Below are positions 59,787-64,000 of a stretch of DNA of 64,000 bases, in pieces. A program made the position numbers and the translations under genes. The notes beneath the pieces are model-generated. The model did no database searches. It saw only the letters and a list, made by a program, of their open reading frames with translations, and had not been told where the DNA came from. The stretch lies in NCBI GenBank assembly GCA_964551435.1, contig CAZKBS010000008.1, positions 10,323-74,322 of the forward strand. Reading direction: 5' to 3'. Origin of the DNA: UBA2020 sp964551435. Lineage in GTDB: Bacteria > Pseudomonadota > Alphaproteobacteria > Micavibrionales > UBA2020. How positions within the stretch are numbered: position 1 is the stretch's first letter; each line of letters begins with the position of its first letter.

Positions 59787-61010
59787 TCAGTTTTTCATCA
59801 TGCGCGCGCCGTCGGCACCCGCACGGATCACGGCATCCAGCACACGGTCGGCTTCGTCAACAGTGGCAATCGGCCCGATGCGCACGCGCCAGAACTGTTT
59901 GCCGCTGACCGACACCGGCGTGATCTGCACAGGGCCGAGGCTTTCCAGCTTTTTGCCCAGACGCTCGGCGTTATCCTGCACGGAGAATGAACCCGCCTGA
60001 ACGAAAATGCCGGTCGGACGCACAGCTTCCTGCGTGACCACAGGGTCGGGCATGAAGTGGCCGTTTTTCAGCTGGCCGCTGGCAAGCGGTGCCGAGCCTG
60101 CGGTTTTGGATTCTTCCATTTTCAAATTATTGATGAAAGTTTCATCGGCTGCGTTTTTGGGCACAGGCGGTGCTTTTTGCGGCTGCGGCGCAGGGGTTGC
60201 CGTTATACTGCGCGCGCTGCGGGCGCCGGGTGCCGTGAGTTCCTCGACCGTAATCGTCGGCGTTTGCAGGCTTTCGGGCAGGAATTCGGCATCATTGCGC
60301 AAGGTCGCATAGTTATCGCCGCGCGGCGACGACACGGGCGCCGCCGCAACACGCGTCGATACCGGCGTCACGGATGCGGCCGGCGCGGAAGCCGCGGCAA
60401 TCTGCTGCATATTCATACGCGACGTATCCATACCGCGCTTGGCGGCTTCGGCAATCTGGCGGCTTTCTTTTTCGAGGACTTCAAGACGCACGCGGGCCGT
60501 GCCGGTACCGATAAAGCCGAGCAATTCCGCCGCGCGTTTGGACACGTCAATCACGCGCCCGCGTTTGAACGGGCCGCGGTCGTTGATGCGCACCACGACC
60601 GAGCGTCCGTTTTCAAGGTTGGTCACGCGCACAATCGACGGCATTTGCAGCGTGCGGTGTGCGGCGGTCAGGTCGTGCTGGTTGTAAATCTCGCCATTGG
60701 CGGTGCGTTTGCCGTGAAAGCTGGGGCCGTACCACGATGCAATGCCGGTTTCGACAAGGCGGAAATCTTCGCGCGGATGATAGCGCACACCCGATACCGT
60801 ATAAGGATTGCCGACTTTGTAAGTCCCCGCCGCTTCCTGCGATCCGGACCATGTCGCCTTTTTAAACAGATGCGACGCCAGCTGAACTTCCGAACAGGCC
60901 GAAAGGGAAACGATCCCCGCCAGCATCACGGGCAGAAAGGCAAGGCGGTGAAAACGTGAAGAAGAAAGAACGGTCATGCTTTGGCGGCTTTCATTTTTTG
61001 TTTCAGGCAT
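59787..61010 (-). CDS. rlpA: septal ring lytic transglycosylase RlpA (lipoprotein with SPOR domain)
   Basis: 407 residues. The lipoprotein signal is IVSLSAC, with lipidated Cys near residue 39. The double-psi beta-barrel domain holds TGIASWYGPSFHGKRTANGE and VVVRINDRGPFKRGRVIDVS with the conserved Asp. A Pro/Ala linker and a C-terminal SPOR domain (FVQAGSFSVQDNAERLGKKL, about 330-405) bind denuded septal glycan. It cuts glycan strands lacking stem peptides. Two starts (61010 and 60977) are possible, and neither has a strong ribosome site. Confidence 0.93.
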   Translation of the reverse strand: MPETKNESRQSMTVLSSSRFHRLAFLPVMLAGIVSLSACSEVQLASHLFKKATWSGSQEAAGTYKVGNPYTVSGVRYHPREDFRLVETGIASWYGPSFHGKRTANGEIYNQHDLTAAHRTLQMPSIVRVTNLENGRSVVVRINDRGPFKRGRVIDVSKRAAELLGFIGTGTARVRLEVLEKESRQIAEAAKRGMDTSRMNMQQIAAASAPAASVTPVSTRVAAAPVSSPRGDNYATLRNDAEFLPESLQTPTITVEELTAPGARSARSITATPAPQPQKAPPVPKNAADETFINNLKMEESKTAGSAPLASGQLKNGHFMPDPVVTQEAVRPTGIFVQAGSFSVQDNAERLGKKLESLGPVQITPVSVSGKQFWRVRIGPIATVDEADRVLDAVIRAGADGARMMKN

Positions 61011-61040
61011 TTTGTTTTCGGCGATGTCATCCCACGTCCA

Positions 61041-62102
61041 TCAACCGCCGCTGCGGTTGGTGATGGCGCTTTGCACCTTCACACCGTCATGCAGTCGGTC
61101 GGCCAGCGTCAGGACAGATGTCGCGAAGTAAGATGAACGGTTCCATTTCAGGATAACCTTGAAATTATCATAGACGAGATAAGCGGACGTGCCGGGGCCG
61201 CTCGGCTGCACAATCGACGCCTGCGCGTAGCCTTCGAACGGCACGGCCTTGCCATCCGGCAGGCGCACGCCGCGATCATGCCAGTATTGGAGACTATAGG
61301 CGTTATTCACGCCCAGCAGATTACGGTCGATATTATCGGGCAGCAGAACCGTGCGCCCCCAAGGCTGTCCTTTGCGCCAGCCGCTTTTCGCCAGATAATT
61401 AGCGGCGGAGGCGAAAACATCCGCCTGCGTATTCCAGATATCACGGCGGCCGTCACCGTTGAAATCTTCGGCGAATTTGAAAAAGCTCGTCGGCATGAAT
61501 TGCACCTGCCCCATCGCACCGGCCCAGGAGCCTTTCATGGCGCCCGCGCGCACATGGCCTTCTTGCAAGATGCGCAGTGCCTGCAACAGCTCGCCGCGGA
61601 AATAATCGCTGCGGCGGCCGTCATAGGCCAGCGTCGCCAGTGCATTCACGATATCAAACCCGCCGGTGTAATCGCCGTAATTCGTCTCCACGCCCCACAG
61701 GGCGACGATGACTTCCTTTTCAACGCCATAGGCATCACTGACGCGGCCCAGCAGCGTGCGGTAATTCAAAAGACGCGTGACGCCTTTTTCCACGCGCGCC
61801 GTATTGACGATACGCGCCAGATAATCGTCGAAGCTGGTGGTGCCTTCGGGTTGCTTGCGGTCAAGCTCGATGACTCTATCAAGCGGTTTCATGCTGTCGG
61901 GCATGGCCTGCTGCAGGATATTCTGGTCGATGCCTTTTTGGCGTGCCTCGGCCTTGAATTCCTTCATCCAGCTAGCGAAGGGCTTGTCTGCAGCCTGCGC
62001 AGGCAACGCCGCAGCCAAAAGGCCCGCCATCACCGCAACCGCGCACAATATATGCCTGCATACAGATACCGAAACCACCTGCAAAAACTCCCCTGTGAAC
62101 AT
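61041..62102 (-). CDS. mltB: lytic murein transglycosylase B family
   Basis: 353 residues with a signal peptide (AVAVMAGLLAAALPAQA). The MltB/SLT_2 domain has the catalytic Glu in ALWGVETNYGDYTGGFD, MQVGAMKGSWAGAMGQVQFMP-type motif (here AGAMKGSWAGAMGQVQF), and DGRRDIWNTQADVFASAANYL. It cleaves glycan strands by the anhydro route. The ATG at 62102 is used, but a GTG at 62078 has AGGGGAG nine bases upstream and gives a compact signal peptide, so it may be the true start. It is first in the long operon to the MBL hydrolase. Confidence 0.92.
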   Translation of the reverse strand: MFTGEFLQVVSVSVCRHILCAVAVMAGLLAAALPAQAADKPFASWMKEFKAEARQKGIDQNILQQAMPDSMKPLDRVIELDRKQPEGTTSFDDYLARIVNTARVEKGVTRLLNYRTLLGRVSDAYGVEKEVIVALWGVETNYGDYTGGFDIVNALATLAYDGRRSDYFRGELLQALRILQEGHVRAGAMKGSWAGAMGQVQFMPTSFFKFAEDFNGDGRRDIWNTQADVFASAANYLAKSGWRKGQPWGRTVLLPDNIDRNLLGVNNAYSLQYWHDRGVRLPDGKAVPFEGYAQASIVQPSGPGTSAYLVYDNFKVILKWNRSSYFATSVLTLADRLHDGVKVQSAITNRSGG

Positions 62103-62227
62103 GCCTCAGGTATAGCAAGCATTTGAAAGGAATAACAGATTTTTAGGAAAGATTTTCGGGCGTGATTTTTGCGCCCGTTGCGATATCTTATTGATTGCAC
62201 ATTGCATTTATCCGGAAGGTTTGAATT

Positions 62228-62938
62228 ATGAAATCTCTTGCCGTTTTGTTCATTCTGACATCACACGCTGTCATGGGCCCCTCCGGCGAGCCGACAGGCC
62301 TTTGGATGGAAGAACTGACCACGCCGTATTATGTCCTTTCGGAGCAAGGCGTGCAGATTGATATCGCCTCCATCGGTGGCGGCAGCATCCCCATCGATCC
62401 GCGCAGCCTGAGCGATGACACCACCAAAAACCCCGCCAGCGTCAACCGTTTTCAAAACGACGCGTCCGCGATGGAGAAAATCAAAAACACGCCGTCTGTC
62501 GCAAACATAGATCTTTCGAAATACGACGCCGTTTTCCTGCCGGGCGGGCATGGCACCATGTTCGATCTGCCCGTCAGCAAAGAACTGGCGGCAATTATCA
62601 GTCAGGCTTATCAACAAAATAAGGTCGTCGCCGCCGTCTGCCACGGACCTGCCGGGCTTGTCGCCGCCACAGGCGCAGACGGCCAGCCGATTGTCAAAGG
62701 CAAGCGCGTCACCGGCTTTACCAATAGTGAGGAACAAGCCATCGGCCTCGCCGCCAAAGTGCCGTTCCTGCTGGAAAACCGTCTGCGCGAACTCGGAGCC
62801 ACTTTTGTTGCCGGCAAAGATTTCGACGCCCATGCCGTACGCGATGGCAACCTTATCACCGGACAAAATCCGGCCTCTTCCGAAGAAGTCGCATATCTGA
62901 TGCTCGAAGCCCTGAAAGACGCCACAAAACAACCATAA
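62228..62938 (+). CDS. DJ-1/PfpI family protein (Hsp31/glyoxalase III-like)
   Basis: 236 residues. The class I glutamine amidotransferase-like fold has FLPGGHGTMFDLP and the nucleophile Cys in VAAVCHGPAGLV, with conserved Glu in the early region and VTGFTNSEEQA. The N-terminus (SLAVLFILTSH) is a beta strand, not a signal peptide, because it is part of the fold. Relatives act as glyoxalase III or as chaperones/deglycases. ATG at 62228 with GGAAGG upstream. It is divergent from mltB and is the last core gene before the tRNA-Ser. Confidence 0.9.
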   Translation: MKSLAVLFILTSHAVMGPSGEPTGLWMEELTTPYYVLSEQGVQIDIASIGGGSIPIDPRSLSDDTTKNPASVNRFQNDASAMEKIKNTPSVANIDLSKYDAVFLPGGHGTMFDLPVSKELAAIISQAYQQNKVVAAVCHGPAGLVAATGADGQPIVKGKRVTGFTNSEEQAIGLAAKVPFLLENRLRELGATFVAGKDFDAHAVRDGNLITGQNPASSEEVAYLMLEALKDATKQP

Positions 62939-62948
62939 TCATCCGTGA

Positions 62949-62977
62949 TTGAAAATAGCCCCCCGCCCTGCTAAAGT
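62949..62977 (+). promoter_or_regulatory. tRNA-Ser promoter, now reading into the integrase
   Basis: TTGAAA (62949-62954, 5 of 6), 17-base spacer, TAAAGT (62972-62977, 4 of 6), about 26 bases before the tRNA 5' end. No terminator is visible between here and the integrase start at 63164. Confidence 0.6.
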
Positions 62978-63003
62978 GCCCCATCACTGTATAGGGCGTC
63001 CTT

Positions 63004-63045
63004 GGAAGGGTGGCTGAGTGGTTGAAAGCTCCGGTCTTGAAAACC
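63004..63045 (+). tRNA. tRNA-Ser(UGA), 5' half only, interrupted at an attachment site
   Basis: Acceptor strand GGAAGGG (63004-63010), D-arm region to 63029, anticodon stem CCGGT (63031-63035) and loop CTTGAAA with anticodon TGA (63038-63040) are intact. The 3' side of the anticodon stem should read ACCGG but reads ACC then CC, so identity ends at 63045. No variable arm, T-arm (GGTTCGAATC) or 3' acceptor strand follows. The gene is therefore split by the element that begins here. The 3' half or a rebuilt copy should lie at the other end of the element. Confidence 0.85.
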
Positions 63046-64000
63046 CCTTCACCAACACACTTAGCAAATTTTAATATTAAATATCAAATAGATAGGTTTT
63101 TTAACTTTTCTATAATATACTTACACATATGTTACACACTATTCGTTCACGGAGGCACATAAGATGCAAGGTGAAACGCATACTTTTATGGACGGCAAAG
63201 TCCACCTCTACAAACGCGAGAGAAGCAGATTCTGGCAATGCTCTACCTACATGGATGGCCGTAACCTACGTGCCTCAACAAAAGCCGAAAGCTTGACGAT
63301 GGCAAAAGAATTTGCCCGTGAATGGTACATGGCCGCCTACATTGACGCCAGCCGAAGAAACCAACACAGCCGCATTTCTAAAATGCTCGACAAATTTAAC
63401 TTGGCACCGGAAAACATTCAAACCACACCTGACCCACGGGCATCAAGAAAAGCCAAACCATCCGGTCACACATTCCGCGAAGCCGCTGAAAAGTTCATCG
63501 CCGAATACGGCGTTATTACCGAAGGACAGCGTAACAAGGCTTGGACATCGCAACATACACTTCGCGCCCGCGTCCATCTTATCCCCTATTTTGGAGATAA
63601 ACCCATCAGTGAAATCAATGCCGGTCTCTTTCAAGAGTACCGGATGTTCCGCCTTACAAACGGCTACAAAGGCAGAAAGCCCAGCCGAAGCACCCTGCAT
63701 CATGAAACCGTGACAACACGACTGATTTTAAAAACCGCGCAGCGACATGGCTGGATACCACAGGTTCCGGATATTGCCGCCCCTTACAAAACTTCCGGCA
63801 AAGTGACACACCGCGCCTGGTTCTCGCCCGAAGAATATAAAATGTTCTATGAAGCATCGCGTAAACGTGCTCAAAATCCCCCATTGAAGCGGCACCGCTC
63901 TGTATGGGAGGATTTGCACGATTACATTCTATTCATGGCGAACACCGGATTGCGGCCTGACGAGGCCGCTCGCCTTGAATACAGGGATGTCACAGCCGTG
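63046..64000 (+). mobile_element. left end of an integrated element at tRNA-Ser (continues past window)
   Basis: Begins at the break in the tRNA-Ser, continues with about 118 AT-rich bases (63046-63163, no gene) that could hold recombinase arm or bending-protein sites, then the integrase gene. Composition is visibly lower in GC than the core genes. It could be a prophage, integrative conjugative element or genomic island; cargo is outside the window. Confidence 0.8.
63164..64000 (+). CDS. int: tyrosine recombinase (phage/ICE integrase), 3' end outside window
   Basis: ATG at 63164 with GGAGG nine bases upstream opens a frame of 279 codons to the window edge. The N-terminal 60 residues are an arm-binding-like part (GKVHLYKRERSRFWQC, then AREWYMAAYID). 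Residues 100-190 are the SAM-like core-binding domain (TFREAAEKFIAEYG, PYFGDKPISEI). The catalytic domain begins near 215 with the first active-site Arg at about residue 264 in NTGLRPDEAARLEY. The HxxR and Tyr motifs would lie beyond the edge. It is transcribed in the same direction as the disrupted tRNA. Confidence 0.93.
   Translation, partial: MQGETHTFMDGKVHLYKRERSRFWQCSTYMDGRNLRASTKAESLTMAKEFAREWYMAAYIDASRRNQHSRISKMLDKFNLAPENIQTTPDPRASRKAKPSGHTFREAAEKFIAEYGVITEGQRNKAWTSQHTLRARVHLIPYFGDKPISEINAGLFQEYRMFRLTNGYKGRKPSRSTLHHETVTTRLILKTAQRHGWIPQVPDIAAPYKTSGKVTHRAWFSPEEYKMFYEASRKRAQNPPLKRHRSVWEDLHDYILFMANTGLRPDEAARLEYRDVTAV

Noticed and set aside
62157..62177. CGGGCG/CGCCCG hairpin between mltB and the DJ-1 gene as a terminator
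   Set aside because: The region is divergent, so no transcript needs ending there, and no T tract follows. It may be chance in GC-rich DNA.
63312..63713. 133-codon plus-strand ORF within the integrase region
   Set aside because: It is in another frame inside the integrase gene, which has the recombinase motifs.

Overview
The window is a continuous stretch of alphaproteobacterial core chromosome, GC-rich by eye, whose last kilobase enters an integrated mobile element. The assignment rests on several traits: the ntrB-ntrC-ntrY-ntrX-trkA-aminotransferase order, a fused ispDF gene, a pyruvate dehydrogenase E1-beta carrying its own lipoyl domain, a GAAC-N7-GAAT (alphaproteobacterial type) LexA box in front of lexA, and a ComEC without a C-terminal metallo-beta-lactamase domain. 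I cannot name the genus. A deep-branching Rhodospirillales- or Micavibrio-like lineage is only a guess.

Layout. 1-8055 (minus): nitrogen two-component operon ntrB-ntrC-ntrY-ntrX, then trkA and the start of a D-amino-acid aminotransferase cut by the window edge. 8136-10589 (plus): ispDF-pgpA-cinA(C-terminal type) behind a good sigma-70 promoter. 10602-19555 (minus): ratA-like, lipA, a HAD phosphatase, a cysteine-rich membrane protein, lpdA, then (after an unknown plus-strand gene) pdhC-pdhB-pdhA and ftsB. 19647-24090 (plus): kdsA, a glycine-zipper protein, eno and ppa, with an unknown exported protein opposite. 24108-28827 (minus): DUF1287 protein, pyrG, secG, ppiD-like. 28930-36306: tpiA, a divergent polysaccharide deacetylase, lexA, a DUF2061 protein, comEC, gltX and a second glycine-zipper protein. 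36590-42073: fadE, an unknown protein, gltA and a small membrane protein. 42067-50478: queuosine salvage hydrolase, alpha/beta hydrolase, msbA-type ABC exporter, patatin, HAD and HIT proteins, an unknown exported protein and a metallo-beta-lactamase-fold hydrolase. 50604-62102: pepN, then the operon mltB-rlpA-dacA-tmk-holB-metG-tatD-MBL hydrolase on the minus strand. 62228-62938: a DJ-1/PfpI protein.

Right edge. At 63004 the 5' half of a tRNA-Ser(UGA) gene, with its promoter, stops inside the anticodon stem. It is followed by AT-rich DNA and a tyrosine recombinase gene that runs off the window. This is the clearest accessory feature. The tRNA is not rebuilt on this side, and its promoter now points at the integrase gene.

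Functionally the region is mostly housekeeping: nitrogen signalling, isoprenoid and phospholipid synthesis, pyruvate-to-acetyl-CoA conversion with lipoate supply, glycolysis, cell-wall remodelling, translation and replication. The most novel material is a set of small unknown membrane proteins with glycine-rich hydrophobic cores and disordered Pro/Ala/Lys tails, a 13-cysteine cytoplasmic tail protein next to lpdA, an unknown gene with a possible A9-tract frameshift, and the split tRNA/integrase junction. No CRISPR array, rRNA or insertion sequence was seen.
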